Positions 1-8,766 of a stretch of 64,000 nucleotides of DNA are shown one piece after another (the first letter of the stretch is position 1; the number at the start of each line of letters is the position of its first letter). The notes beneath the pieces are model-generated. The model did not search any database, was not told where the DNA came from, and saw nothing but the letters and a program-made list of their open reading frames with translations. The position numbers and the translations under genes are program-made. This stretch comes from Bombella intestini (lineage in GTDB: Bacteria > Pseudomonadota > Alphaproteobacteria > Acetobacterales > Acetobacteraceae). The stretch lies in NCBI RefSeq assembly GCF_002003665.1, contig NZ_JATM01000001.1, positions 1 through 64,000 on the forward strand. The letters are read 5' to 3'.

Positions 1-2
1 TG

Positions 3-215
3 GCGGGGAACGCCCCCGCCGTTCTGGCGGCACTGACCAACCTTGCTACACGACACGAGGCCAGCGTGATCAATCTACGGATCGTAAACCGGCAATTGGA
101 CTTTATGGAGATTCTGGTGGACCTTGAGGTTCGTAGCAAGGGACATCTGGCGACTGTTCTGGCGGGTTTCCGTGCCGAGAAGGGCGTGTTGCAGGCTGAG
201 CGGACGAAGGGATGA
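3..215 (+). CDS. rsh: (p)ppGpp synthetase/hydrolase (RelA/SpoT homolog), C-terminal fragment
   Basis: The gene begins before the window; only the last 70 residues are present, in frame 3, ending in TGA. They read as the C-terminal ACT domain of a long RelA/SpoT protein: the segments NRQLDFMEILVDLEV, then HLATVLAGFRAEKGVLQAER, have the usual spacing of that domain. In the family this regulatory domain senses amino-acid or uncharged-tRNA status and adjusts (p)ppGpp synthesis and hydrolysis by catalytic domains that lie upstream of this window. acpS starts 4 bp after the stop. Synthetase and hydrolase activity cannot be judged from this fragment, but rsh beside acpS and lepB is a common arrangement in acetic acid bacteria, which supports the call. 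Confidence 0.8.
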   Translation, partial: AGNAPAVLAALTNLATRHEASVINLRIVNRQLDFMEILVDLEVRSKGHLATVLAGFRAEKGVLQAERTKG

Positions 216-219
216 CCTC

Positions 220-630
220 ATGATTCTGGGGATCGGGGTTGATCTTTGCTCCATCGAGCGGATCGAGAGGGCTTTGTCCCGTCATGGTGATGCGTTTCTT
301 GAACGTGTGTTCACGCAGGAGGAGCGGGCTTATGTGCAGAGCCTGCGAGGAGTGGCCCGTGCTGGGGCCTGCGCCAAGCGTTGGGCTGCGAAGGAGGCTT
401 GTGCCAAGGCTTTGGGAACAGGCTTTGCCCAAGGGGTCCAACTTCAGGATATTTCCGTAGGGCGGGATGCGCTGGGTGCGCCCGTACTTAGCCTTTCAGG
501 CGTTGCAGCGGACCTGTTGGAGAAACGCTTGCCAGTAGGGCATGAGGCGGTTCTTCTGCTCAGCATGAGTGACGAGCCACCGATGGCTATGGCGCAGGTA
601 CTGATACAGGCTGTTGCTCAATCAGAGTGA
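220..630 (+). CDS. acpS: Holo-[acyl-carrier-protein] synthase
   Basis: Transfers 4'-phosphopantetheine from CoA to a serine of apo-ACP in the cytoplasm, activating ACP for fatty-acid and lipid A synthesis. The 136-residue product opens with the family N-terminus MILGIGVDLCSIERIE; Asp8 and Glu59 (in RWAAKEACAKALG) are the expected magnesium ligands. The length is slightly above the usual 120-130. A longer reading frame extends 96 bases upstream, but it would overlap the rsh tail and add residues foreign to the family, so ATG 220 is preferred. It probably forms one transcription unit with rsh and lepB. Confidence 0.93.
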   Translation: MILGIGVDLCSIERIERALSRHGDAFLERVFTQEERAYVQSLRGVARAGACAKRWAAKEACAKALGTGFAQGVQLQDISVGRDALGAPVLSLSGVAADLLEKRLPVGHEAVLLLSMSDEPPMAMAQVLIQAVAQSE

Positions 631-751
631 CAACTTAAAATATCTATAGAATGTGGAATTAACGCATGACCCGGCGGGCTAGGCGGGTTATGGCAAGGGC
701 TGGAGGCGGGGCATGCCTGCCAAAAGGCGCCATAATAGGATGACAGGGACC

Positions 752-1591
752 ATGAGCGAAGACAGACAGGCGGAACAGACAGAGCAGCCGGAAAGCCTCT
801 GGGCCTCCGCAAGGCAGATCCTTTTGTGGGTTATTCTGGTTGTTGCCGTGCGCTCATTGCTAGTGGAGCCTTTCAATATTCCGTCTGCCTCTATGATTCC
901 TACCCTTCAGGTTGGGGATTTTGTGGCGGTTTCCAAAATGAGTTACGGCTATTCCCGTTATTCATTTCCGTTCTCGCCGTCATTTATTCCGGGGCGTTTT
1001 TTCGCTGCTATGCCGCATCGTGGGGATGTGGCGGTCTTCCGTTTCACTAAGGATACTTCGGTCGATTACATCAAGCGGATTGTTGGTCTGCCGGGTGACC
1101 GCATTCGTATGGAACAGGGGCGTCTTTTCATTAATGGTCGGGAAGTGCCACGAAATGATCAGGGGCCTTATAGCGTGGTTGATGAGCGTGGGTATGTGCT
1201 GTCTGGCACTCGTTACCGGGAGATGCTGCCCCGGGAGGATGGAAAGACCGTAGCTCATGACATTTTGAAAATGCGGGATGATGATCTCGCCAACAACACG
1301 CCTGAATATACCGTGCCAGAGGGTTGTTTGTTCGCTATGGGGGATGACCGGGACGATAGTTCAGATAGTCGCTTCCAAGGGGGGCATGAGAGCGGAGCTT
1401 GTGCCGTTCCAGCAGGGAATGATTATCTGACGGATAGCGGAGGGCATGATCTGGGGTTTGTCCCTGTGAATAACTTAGTAGGACGGGCTAAGATCATCCT
1501 GTTTTCTGTTGATATGCGCCATCCAGCTTGGCAGTTCTGGTACTGGCCAATGGAAATACGCTGGGGCCGTTTTCTGCATGGTGTTGATTGA
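752..1591 (+). CDS. lepB: Signal peptidase I
   Basis: Inner-membrane serine protease that removes signal peptides from exported proteins at the periplasmic face. One N-terminal membrane segment (about residues 22-38) is followed by the catalytic Ser-Lys dyad: Ser47 in PSASMIPTLQVGD and Lys108 in DYIKRIVGLPGDR. The late family motif MGDDRDDSSDSR is also present. The 279-residue length is typical for alphaproteobacteria. ATG 752 is chosen over in-frame ATGs at 713 and 740 because the added residues are basic and unlike the family and 752 has an AGGGA element just upstream. The stop touches the start of rnc, suggesting translational coupling. Confidence 0.93.
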   Translation: MSEDRQAEQTEQPESLWASARQILLWVILVVAVRSLLVEPFNIPSASMIPTLQVGDFVAVSKMSYGYSRYSFPFSPSFIPGRFFAAMPHRGDVAVFRFTKDTSVDYIKRIVGLPGDRIRMEQGRLFINGREVPRNDQGPYSVVDERGYVLSGTRYREMLPREDGKTVAHDILKMRDDDLANNTPEYTVPEGCLFAMGDDRDDSSDSRFQGGHESGACAVPAGNDYLTDSGGHDLGFVPVNNLVGRAKIILFSVDMRHPAWQFWYWPMEIRWGRFLHGVD

Positions 1592-2343
1592 TGATGACGC
1601 GTGATGAAGCCGTTCGCCATGTTGAGGCGAAGCTGGAACACCATTTTTCCGACCCAGCCCTTTTGCACGAAGCCCTGACACATCGCTCTGCAGTGCCTAG
1701 GCGGCAGGGGCGCAGTCGGGGGAACCAGAGGGGGCGTCAGGGCGCAAAAACCCCACGGGGGCAGGGCTCGAATGAACGTTTGGAGTTCGTGGGCGACCGG
1801 GTGCTTGGCCTGCTGATGGCTGAATGGCTCTTTGAGCGTTACCCGGAGGAGCAGGAAGGTGCCTTGGGGGCACGTCATGCTCATCTGGTATCTCGTCCAG
1901 TTTTGGCCCGCATTGCAGAAGGGATCGGGCTATCCGGGGCGATACAGATTGCCCAGCATGAGGAAAGTGCAGGCATACGCGTTCTGGCAAGTGTCATGGC
2001 GGATGCGATGGAGGCCCTGTTGGGAGCACTCTACCTAGATGCAGGGTTGGACCCAGCCCGCCATGTGGTACGCCGTTTCTGGGATCGTGACATCGAAAGA
2101 AGTGGCCAGCCCCATAAGGAACCGAAGACATTGCTTCAGGAGTTTCTTTTGGGGCGGGGCGAGGCGTTGCCTCATTATGAGCTGACCTCTGCTGAAGGGC
2201 CTTCCCATGCGCCGGTTTTCTGCGTGGAAGTGCGAGCTTTAGGGAAGACGGGGCTTGGGCGTGCTGGCAGCAAGAGGCTGGCGGAAAGTGCAGCCGCAAC
2301 GGATTTATTAAAGAAGATAGGGCAGGAGGCAGAACGTGCCTGA
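1591..2343 (+). CDS. rnc: Ribonuclease III with a basic Arg/Gly-rich insertion
   Basis: Cleaves double-stranded RNA, for example in rRNA precursor processing. The catalytic domain carries ALTHRSA, then NERLEFVGDRVLGLLMAEWL with the metal-binding Glu/Asp, and later MADAMEALLGALYLDAG; a double-stranded RNA-binding domain follows from about residue 160 to the end (250 residues). Between HRSA and SNERLEF lie about 25 residues of Arg, Gly, Gln and Lys where E. coli RNase III has about four, so the loop beside the active site is enlarged and strongly positive. ATG 1591 overlaps the lepB stop by one base; ATG 1594 or an upstream TTG are alternatives, and none has a good ribosome-binding site, consistent with coupled translation. 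Confidence 0.92.
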   Translation: MMTRDEAVRHVEAKLEHHFSDPALLHEALTHRSAVPRRQGRSRGNQRGRQGAKTPRGQGSNERLEFVGDRVLGLLMAEWLFERYPEEQEGALGARHAHLVSRPVLARIAEGIGLSGAIQIAQHEESAGIRVLASVMADAMEALLGALYLDAGLDPARHVVRRFWDRDIERSGQPHKEPKTLLQEFLLGRGEALPHYELTSAEGPSHAPVFCVEVRALGKTGLGRAGSKRLAESAAATDLLKKIGQEAERA

Positions 2344-3271
2344 AGAGATCACCTCTCCAATGGAGAGCATGGCAGTGGGCCAGACACGTTGCGGCTTTGT
2401 CGCTCTTGTTGGGGCTCCTAATGCGGGTAAATCTACCTTGCTGAACCGCATGGCCGGAGCCAAACTTTCCATTGTTAGCCCTAAGGCGCAGACAACACGG
2501 TTCCGCACGCTTGGCATTGTTATGCAGGGCGCAGCGCAGCTCATCTTCGTGGACCTGCCGGGTATTTTTAAGCCTCGCCGGAGGCTGGATCAGGCGATGG
2601 TCAATGCCGCTTGGAGCGGCTCGCAAGATGCTGATTTGACACTTCTGCTGATCGATAGTCGTATTGGTCTGACGGATGAAATCAAAGACATCATCGCAAA
2701 GCTGAAGGATAGCAAGCGTCCTGTTTGGCTTGTGCTGAACAAGACAGACCTCATTCAGCGTGACCAGCTTCTACCTCTGACGAAAGCCATCACCGACCTT
2801 CTACCTGTAGAAGAGGTTTATATGGTGAGCGCTCGGTCTGGTGAAGGTGTGGATGGCCTGCTGGCAGGGCTGGCTAAGGCCGTGCCCGCTGGGCCTTATC
2901 ACTACCCAGAAGATGACCTGACAGACCTGCCAGACCGTCTTCTGGCTGCGGAAATTGTACGGGAACAGGTTTTTCTTCAGACGCATGAGGAAATTCCCTA
3001 TCACGCCACGGTGGAGACCGAATCCTTTAAGACACGCAAGGATGGGTCCATCCGCATTGATGTGACGATTTATGTCTCACGGGCGGGGCATAAGGCTATT
3101 CTCATCGGGGAGCGTGGGCAGCGCATCCGGGAGATCGGAATGAGAGCGCGTAAGCAGCTAGAAGGGCTTCTGGATGCCCCTTGCCACCTTTTCATCAATG
3201 TGAAGGAGAGGGCTGCGTGGGATAAGGAGACGGCCCGTTTGCGGGCTCTTGGCCTTGCAGATTATGGCTAA
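2336..3271 (+). CDS. era: GTPase Era
   Basis: GTPase that binds 16S rRNA and assists 30S subunit assembly. The 311-residue product has the G1 loop GAPNAGKSTLLNR, the G3 element DLPG, the G4 element NKTD and a C-terminal KH RNA-binding domain around GERGQRIREIGMRARKQLEGLL. The start is a GTG at 2336, eight bases inside rnc; a clear AGGAGG sequence lies about six bases upstream of it and decides against the downstream ATG. rnc-era is a conserved pair. No recO follows, unlike in many relatives; pyrH comes next. Confidence 0.95.
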   Translation: MPEEITSPMESMAVGQTRCGFVALVGAPNAGKSTLLNRMAGAKLSIVSPKAQTTRFRTLGIVMQGAAQLIFVDLPGIFKPRRRLDQAMVNAAWSGSQDADLTLLLIDSRIGLTDEIKDIIAKLKDSKRPVWLVLNKTDLIQRDQLLPLTKAITDLLPVEEVYMVSARSGEGVDGLLAGLAKAVPAGPYHYPEDDLTDLPDRLLAAEIVREQVFLQTHEEIPYHATVETESFKTRKDGSIRIDVTIYVSRAGHKAILIGERGQRIREIGMRARKQLEGLLDAPCHLFINVKERAAWDKETARLRALGLADYG

Positions 3272-3364
3272 GCCGTACGAGTTTCGCTTGTTCATGCGGG
3301 GATGGCTCTGTATGAGGGAGCAGACAGATTTCAGGACATTATCAACCAGAGAGCCGGTACGACC

Positions 3365-4102
3365 ATGAGCACCGCCCCACAAGCGCCGAATTTCCCTTAT
3401 AAACGGGTCCTTCTCAAAGTGTCTGGCGAGGCACTGATGGGTAAGGGAGCCGCCGGTGTGGACCCGGAAATGGTGGATATGGTGGCCGCTGATATTGCAG
3501 ATGTCGCCGCTATGGGCGGGCAAGTCTGCCTCGTCGTGGGCGGAGGGAATATCTTCCGTGGTCTGGCCGCCGCCGCCAAAGGGATGGACCGGGTGCAGGG
3601 TGATTATGCCGGGATGCTGGCAACGGTCATCAATGCGTTGATGCTTCAGAACGCACTGGAGAAGCGCAATGTCGAGACCCGTGTGATGACGGCCATCCAT
3701 ATGGCTTCCATTGCCGAGCCTTATATCCGCCGCCGTGCCGTCCGGCATATGGAAAAAGGCCGTGTGGTCATCTTTGCCGCAGGTACGGGCAACCCCTTCT
3801 TCACTACCGATACAGCTGCTGCTCTGCGTGCGAACGAGATGGAGTGCGATGCGCTCTTCAAGGGGACTCAGGTTGATGGTGTCTATTCTGAAGACCCCCG
3901 TGTGAACCCCAATGCCGAGCGGTACGAGCAGCTGACTTACATGGATGCTTTGGCCCGTAACCTGAAGGTTATGGACGCAGCCGCCATCAGTCTCGCCCGG
4001 GAAAATGCCCTGCCGATCATCGTGTTCAACATGCATGCACCGGGTGCATTTGCAGCGGCGATGAAGGGTGAGGGACGTTTCACCCGGATCATTGAGGACT
4101 GA
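3365..4102 (+). CDS. pyrH: Uridylate kinase
   Basis: Phosphorylates UMP to UDP in pyrimidine nucleotide synthesis as a cytoplasmic hexamer of the amino-acid kinase fold. The 245-residue protein opens with the nucleotide-binding strand [23 protein letters not shown] and [17 protein letters not shown] are the phosphate- and UMP-binding elements. A longer in-frame ORF starts at ATG 3302, but its 21 extra residues are not like the family, so ATG 3365 is used. It is followed by frr after about 70 bp, the common bacterial pyrH-frr order. Confidence 0.95.
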   Translation: MSTAPQAPNFPYKRVLLKVSGEALMGKGAAGVDPEMVDMVAADIADVAAMGGQVCLVVGGGNIFRGLAAAAKGMDRVQGDYAGMLATVINALMLQNALEKRNVETRVMTAIHMASIAEPYIRRRAVRHMEKGRVVIFAAGTGNPFFTTDTAAALRANEMECDALFKGTQVDGVYSEDPRVNPNAERYEQLTYMDALARNLKVMDAAAISLARENALPIIVFNMHAPGAFAAAMKGEGRFTRIIED

Positions 4103-4173
4103 GGACCACCAGATTATCATGTCAGCCTGCTCAGGCTGATGAGCGGAACCGATTATTGAGGAAGTGATTTGCC

Positions 4174-4740
4174 ATGAGCATAGAACTGAACGACCTGCTT
4201 GATGACCTCAAACGCCGTATGGAGGGCGCACTGGAGAGCCTGCGCCGTGACCTGTCCGGCCTGCGCTCTGGTCGTGCCAGCCCGAACCTGCTGGAGCCGG
4301 TGCGTGTGGAGGCTTATGGCTCCGTAGTGCCGCTGTCTCAGGTTGGTTCTGTTGCCGTGCCGGAAGCGCGCATGCTGACAGTGTCCGTTTGGGATGCCAG
4401 CGTTGTCTCCTCCGTGGAGAAGGCTATCCGTGATAGTGGACTGGGCCTTAACCCGGCAGCCGAGGGACAGACCATCCGTGTGCCCATTCCGCAGTTAACA
4501 GAAGAACGCCGTAACGAGATGGCCAAGGCAGCAGCTCGTTATGCTGAGGGCGGCCGTGTGGCCGTGCGTGGTGTCCGCCGGGATGGTATGGATAAGACCA
4601 AGGCTCTGGAAAAGAACGGCGACATTAGCCAGGATGACATGAAAGTCTGGACGGCCGCCATTCAAAAGCTGACGGATGATTATATCGCCCGTGTCGATGG
4701 TCTGCTGGCTGATAAAGAGCGGGACATCAAACAGGTCTGA
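4174..4740 (+). CDS. frr: Ribosome recycling factor
   Basis: With EF-G, splits post-termination 70S ribosomes. The 188-residue product shows the family pattern throughout: an N-terminal helix with [29 protein letters not shown], the middle domain with [18 protein letters not shown], and the C-terminal helices with VRRDGMDK and IQKLTDDYI. The length is standard (about 185). ATG 4174 has a GAGGAAGTG ribosome-binding site about eight bases upstream. It lies between pyrH and uppS in the expected order. Confidence 0.96.
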   Translation: MSIELNDLLDDLKRRMEGALESLRRDLSGLRSGRASPNLLEPVRVEAYGSVVPLSQVGSVAVPEARMLTVSVWDASVVSSVEKAIRDSGLGLNPAAEGQTIRVPIPQLTEERRNEMAKAAARYAEGGRVAVRGVRRDGMDKTKALEKNGDISQDDMKVWTAAIQKLTDDYIARVDGLLADKERDIKQV

Positions 4741-4751
4741 TCGTCAGAACA

Positions 4752-5489
4752 TTGTCGGACACTCACCCTTCCTCCTATCCGGCTGGCGCACTTCCACGCC
4801 ATGTTGCCGTCATCATGGATGGTAATGGGCGCTGGGCTAGAGCCCGTGGTGTGCCAGTTGCCCATGGCCATCGTGAAGGTGGCGAGGCCGTACAGCGTTG
4901 CGTTCGTGCGGCGATGGAGCATGGGGTGCCTTATTTGACGCTCTATGCTTTCTCATCGGAGAACTGGCGCCGGTCTGGTGAGGAAATTAGTGAACTGACG
5001 GGGCTGATGCGGTTTTATCTGCGGCACCGTTTCAGGGAGCTGGATGAGCAGGGCGTTCAATTGCGCATCATTGGTGATCCTCAACGTTTTGGGGAAAATT
5101 TTTGTCAAGAATTGCGCCGGGCGGAGGAGAAGACACGCCATAACACGCGTCTGACCCTCTCCCTTGCTCTTTCCTATGGTAGCCGTGCCGAGATTGCCGG
5201 GGCGGCTCGTCATCTGGCCGAACAGGTGCGGGCGGGGACGCTGGACCCGGGGGCTATTAATGAGACCCTGTTTGCTGGTGCTCTTCAGACTCATGATGTG
5301 CCCGACCCCGATCTCGTGATGCGGACAAGCGGGGAGAGCCGTCTTTCCAATTTTTTGCTCTGGCAGTCTGCCTATGCCGAGCTTCTGTTTCTTGATGTGC
5401 TGTGGCCGGATTTCGGTGAAAAAGATTTTGCCGAGGCCATGAAGCGTTACATGCGCCGCCAGCGGCGTTTTGGTGGGCGGCCAGAATGA
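4752..5489 (+). CDS. uppS: Isoprenyl transferase (undecaprenyl diphosphate synthase)
   Basis: Condenses isopentenyl diphosphate units onto farnesyl diphosphate to make the C55 lipid carrier for peptidoglycan and LPS. Motifs: VIMDGNGRWAR with catalytic Asp23, FSSENWRR, and the C-terminal RTSGESRLSNFLLWQSAYAEL. The usual RTGGE is RTSGE here, a conservative change. Length 245. The start is uncertain: the reading frame opens with TTG at 4752, 11 bp after frr, without a strong ribosome-binding site; there is no ATG upstream of the conserved DGNGRW segment other than the one inside it. cdsA overlaps by 4 bp. Confidence 0.92.
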   Translation: MSDTHPSSYPAGALPRHVAVIMDGNGRWARARGVPVAHGHREGGEAVQRCVRAAMEHGVPYLTLYAFSSENWRRSGEEISELTGLMRFYLRHRFRELDEQGVQLRIIGDPQRFGENFCQELRRAEEKTRHNTRLTLSLALSYGSRAEIAGAARHLAEQVRAGTLDPGAINETLFAGALQTHDVPDPDLVMRTSGESRLSNFLLWQSAYAELLFLDVLWPDFGEKDFAEAMKRYMRRQRRFGGRPE

Positions 5490-6256
5490 CAGAGTTGCAG
5501 AAACGTATCCTTTCCAGTCTGGTCATTGTTCCGGTGGTCGTGCTGTGCCTGTGGTGTGGCGGTTGGGCCTACCGGGTACTTGTTCTGCTTGTTATGGTCG
5601 GAATCGTCTGGGAAGGGGAGACACTGCTAGGTCAGCCGGTGAAGAGCCTTCGGGGTGTTCTCCTTCTGCTCTGGCCTTTCTGTGGAGGACTGATTGCCAT
5701 CAAAGGGCAATGGTTCGCTGCTTTGTATCTTTTGGCGTCCAGTGTCCTATTTGGTAGGCGGGCTTGCGGTCCTATTCTTGTAGCCATGTTGGGCGGTTTC
5801 TCCCTGCTTTGGCTACGAGGACGGCCAGAAGGACTTTATGAGACCTTCTTTGTCATTTTCGCTGTCATCGCCAGTGACAGTTGTGCTTATGCGACAGGGC
5901 GTCTTATCGGGGGGGCTAAATTGGCACCGGCCATTTCTCCGGGCAAGACCATTTCCGGCTCTCTCGGGGGGATCGTAGGGGCGGTCATTCTTGGCGGGGT
6001 AGTCGGATATTGGTCTGGGCAGGGCTGGTCAATGTCTGCGTGTCTGACGGGCGGGATTATTGCCGTGGCAGCGCAGGCGGGTGATTTGATGGAAAGTGCC
6101 TTCAAACGGTGGTTAGGCGTCAAGGATTCCGGGCGGCTTATTCCCGGTCATGGAGGGCTGCTGGATAGGCTGGATGCCCTCCTACTGGCTGCGCCTGTGG
6201 CCGCTATTCTGGCCCTGCTGGCTGGAGAAGGGCCGTTCTGGCAGCTCTTCCGCTAA
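5486..6256 (+). CDS. cdsA: Phosphatidate cytidylyltransferase
   Basis: Makes CDP-diacylglycerol from phosphatidic acid and CTP in the inner membrane, the branch point for phospholipids. The 256-residue product is largely hydrophobic with about seven membrane segments and ends in the CDP-diglyceride synthetase signature KDSGRLIPGHGGLLDRLDALLL. The ATG overlaps the uppS stop in an ATGA junction, indicating coupled translation. The order uppS-cdsA-dxr-rseP is the conserved proteobacterial arrangement. Confidence 0.94.
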   Translation: MTELQKRILSSLVIVPVVVLCLWCGGWAYRVLVLLVMVGIVWEGETLLGQPVKSLRGVLLLLWPFCGGLIAIKGQWFAALYLLASSVLFGRRACGPILVAMLGGFSLLWLRGRPEGLYETFFVIFAVIASDSCAYATGRLIGGAKLAPAISPGKTISGSLGGIVGAVILGGVVGYWSGQGWSMSACLTGGIIAVAAQAGDLMESAFKRWLGVKDSGRLIPGHGGLLDRLDALLLAAPVAAILALLAGEGPFWQLFR

Positions 6257-6351
6257 GTGTTATTCTGGAGCAGCAGTCTCTGCTATAGGTCTGTCATACG
6301 GCAGCTCTGCCATTATGTATCATGTTGAAATCATCAAGGGAGAGGTATTCC

Positions 6352-7536
6352 ATGGGGGGAGGTTCTGGGCGTCGGCGCATCAGTGTACTCGGCAGTACGG
6401 GTAGTATCGGGGTTTCGACAGTCGATCTTCTGAAGCAGCAGGCAGACTCCATCCAGGTGCGTGCCCTTGTGGGCGGGAAGAATGCCGCCCTTCTGGCCGA
6501 ACAGGCCAAGGCGCTGAAAGCTGAACTGGCTGTCCTGAATGATGAACAACATTATGACGAGCTGAAAGAGCGTCTTGCTGGCACCGATGTGAAGGTTGCG
6601 GCTGGTCGGCAGGCCGTTATCGAGGCTGGTGCGTTGGAAGCTGACTGGACGATGGCAGCCATTACCGGGGCGGCCGGTCTAGCGCCAACTTTGGAGGCCG
6701 TACGCAACGGTCATCAGGTGGCTCTGGCTAACAAGGAAGCCCTCGTTTGTGCTGGTAATGTCATGCTGGACGCTGTGCGCCATGCCGGTGCCGAGTTGTT
6801 GCCCGTGGATTCCGAGCATAATGCCATTGTGCAATCACTTGGCGGGGCGGATATGTCCCTTGTCGAGAAGATTGTGCTGACAGCTTCTGGCGGTCCGTTC
6901 CGTTGCTCCACCAAGGAGGAAATGGCCAAGGCGACCCCTGAGCAGGCTTTGAAGCATCCCACATGGTCCATGGGGGCTAAGATCACGATTGATTCCGCTT
7001 CCATGGCGAATAAGGGGCTGGAAGTGATCGAGGCTGCCCGCTTGTTCGATCTGCCAGAGCATCAGATTGACGTGCTGGTGCATCCGCAGTCCGTTGTGCA
7101 TGGCATGGTATGCTTCCGTGATGGTAGTTTCGTGGCTCAGATGGGAACGGCAGATATGCGGATTCCTATTGCCCACACACTGGCCTCTCCAACCCGGATG
7201 CAGACGAAGTGTGAGCGCCTGGATTTCGTAAAGCTGGGGCAGATGAATTTTGAAGCAGTAGACGAGGAACGCTTCATTCCGTTGCGTCTGGCTCGTCAGG
7301 TTCTGCGGGCTGGAGGTGTGGCTCCGACTGTCTTCTCCGCCGCCAATGAGATTGCCGTGGAAGCCTTCCTCGCCGGGAAAATCCGCTTCCTTGGTATTGG
7401 TGAGCTGATTGATGCCAGCCTTCAGGCCATGCCGGAAAACCCCGTGCCGACCTCGCTAGAGGACGTTTATCATTGGGATGAAATGGGCCGTGAACTAGCC
7501 CGGGCACAGATAAAGCGGATGGCGGCCCATGCATAG
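6352..7536 (+). CDS. dxr: 1-deoxy-D-xylulose 5-phosphate reductoisomerase
   Basis: Second step of the non-mevalonate isoprenoid pathway: DXP to 2-C-methyl-D-erythritol 4-phosphate with NADPH. The N-terminus has the nucleotide-binding ISVLGSTGSIGVSTVDLL; ALANKEALVCAG, VDSEHNAI, and ILTASGGPF (here VLTASGGPF) carry substrate and metal ligands; the C-terminal helical domain is intact. 394 residues. ATG 6352 is preferred over 6322 because GGGAGAGG lies six bases upstream and the ten extra residues look unrelated. rseP overlaps its end by 8 bp. Confidence 0.95.
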   Translation: MGGGSGRRRISVLGSTGSIGVSTVDLLKQQADSIQVRALVGGKNAALLAEQAKALKAELAVLNDEQHYDELKERLAGTDVKVAAGRQAVIEAGALEADWTMAAITGAAGLAPTLEAVRNGHQVALANKEALVCAGNVMLDAVRHAGAELLPVDSEHNAIVQSLGGADMSLVEKIVLTASGGPFRCSTKEEMAKATPEQALKHPTWSMGAKITIDSASMANKGLEVIEAARLFDLPEHQIDVLVHPQSVVHGMVCFRDGSFVAQMGTADMRIPIAHTLASPTRMQTKCERLDFVKLGQMNFEAVDEERFIPLRLARQVLRAGGVAPTVFSAANEIAVEAFLAGKIRFLGIGELIDASLQAMPENPVPTSLEDVYHWDEMGRELARAQIKRMAAHA

Positions 7537-8614
7537 TCTTCAGAGCATCATTGCCGGTCTGGTCGTTTTCGGGATCGTTGTCTTCATTCACGAGCTGGGC
7601 CATTATCTGGCCGCACGGTGGCGTGGCGTGCAGGTGACTGTTTTTTCCATCGGGTTCGGCCCCGCCCTGACATCATGGAAGGACCGGGTGGGAACACGCT
7701 GGCAGATTAGCCTTCTACCGCTTGGGGGCTATGTAAAGCTGCACGGTTTTGAGAACCGGCCCGATGCCCCACGGGAGGAAGGTGACGAGAATGCCTTCAA
7801 TCGGAAATCTGTTCTGTCACGGGCTATCGTGACGGTTGCGGGGCCGGTCTTCAATTTCCTTCTGACAATTCTTCTTTTTGTGATCCTGCTTTCCTGTTTT
7901 GGTAAGCCGGAGGCACGGCCCGATATCGGCACGCTGGCACCCGATGGTGCCGCCATGAAAGCCGGATTGCAGGTTGGTGATGAGATCCAGCGTCTGAACG
8001 GGCATCATATTCTTAGCATCGGCGATATTCAGGCACAGGTTGCTGCTCATCCCGGTGAGGTTATGAAGGTCGGCTTCTTGCGGAAGGGACAGACTGAAGA
8101 ACTGCCTGTCACGCTTGATCGCATCCAGCAAAACGGCCATGATGTAGGCCGTCTGGGTGTTGGGTTTGCGGTAAGTCATAGTGCGCCATTGCCGGTTTAT
8201 AAGGCGGTGCCGGCAGCCATCGGCCAGACATGGGATATGTGTGGCAATATGCTGGAAGGCATCTGGCAGATCATCAGTGGTCAGAGAAGCGCCCAGCAGC
8301 TTTCTGGGACCATTGGCATTATTCATATGTCTGGTCAGGCCGTGGATTATGGCATTGCCAGTGCGATAGGCTTTATCGCTCTGCTCTCTCTGAATCTTGG
8401 ACTGCTGAATCTTTTCCCTGTCCCTATGCTGGATGGTGGGCATTTGCTTTTTTATGCCTTTGAGGCCGTGTTGGGGCGTCCATTATCGGAGCGAACACAG
8501 GGGTACGCTCTGCAGTTTGGTCTGCTGCTTGTGGCCGCACTTTTCATTTTCTCAACAGTGAATGATCTCAGAGGGTTGGGAGTTTTTCACTGGTTGTTTG
8601 CTCATGGGGGTTGA
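7529..8614 (+). CDS. rseP: RIP metalloprotease RseP
   Basis: Site-2 zinc protease of the inner membrane that cleaves transmembrane substrates such as anti-sigma factors and remnant signal peptides. The zinc motif HELGH (His21, Glu22, His25) lies in the first membrane segment; a PDZ domain follows around residues 125-200 (GAAMKAGLQVGDEIQRLNG); the third zinc ligand lies in the late motif NLFPVPMLDGGHLLF. 361 residues, a usual length for a single-PDZ member. It overlaps dxr by 8 bp and precedes bamA, as in most proteobacteria. Confidence 0.94.
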   Translation: MHSLQSIIAGLVVFGIVVFIHELGHYLAARWRGVQVTVFSIGFGPALTSWKDRVGTRWQISLLPLGGYVKLHGFENRPDAPREEGDENAFNRKSVLSRAIVTVAGPVFNFLLTILLFVILLSCFGKPEARPDIGTLAPDGAAMKAGLQVGDEIQRLNGHHILSIGDIQAQVAAHPGEVMKVGFLRKGQTEELPVTLDRIQQNGHDVGRLGVGFAVSHSAPLPVYKAVPAAIGQTWDMCGNMLEGIWQIISGQRSAQQLSGTIGIIHMSGQAVDYGIASAIGFIALLSLNLGLLNLFPVPMLDGGHLLFYAFEAVLGRPLSERTQGYALQFGLLLVAALFIFSTVNDLRGLGVFHWLFAHGG

Positions 8615-8766
8615 TCTTTCCCCCTGCAATGATGGAAAAGACCATCTAGGGTAGAGTATATAACTGAAACAGGCAGCTCCCTTCATCACGATGGTGTAGG
8701 GGAGTCCGCTTGGTGCGGTTGTGCGTATGGGACTGTCTGGACGTTCTGCATCAGGGTGTTGGTGGG

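Noticed and set aside
3158-4120. Minus-strand frame of 320 codons opposite era and pyrH
   Set aside because: It spans two well-supported genes and their gap, has no family resemblance, and is rich in His and Gly as expected from antisense of Ala/Gly/Val codons.
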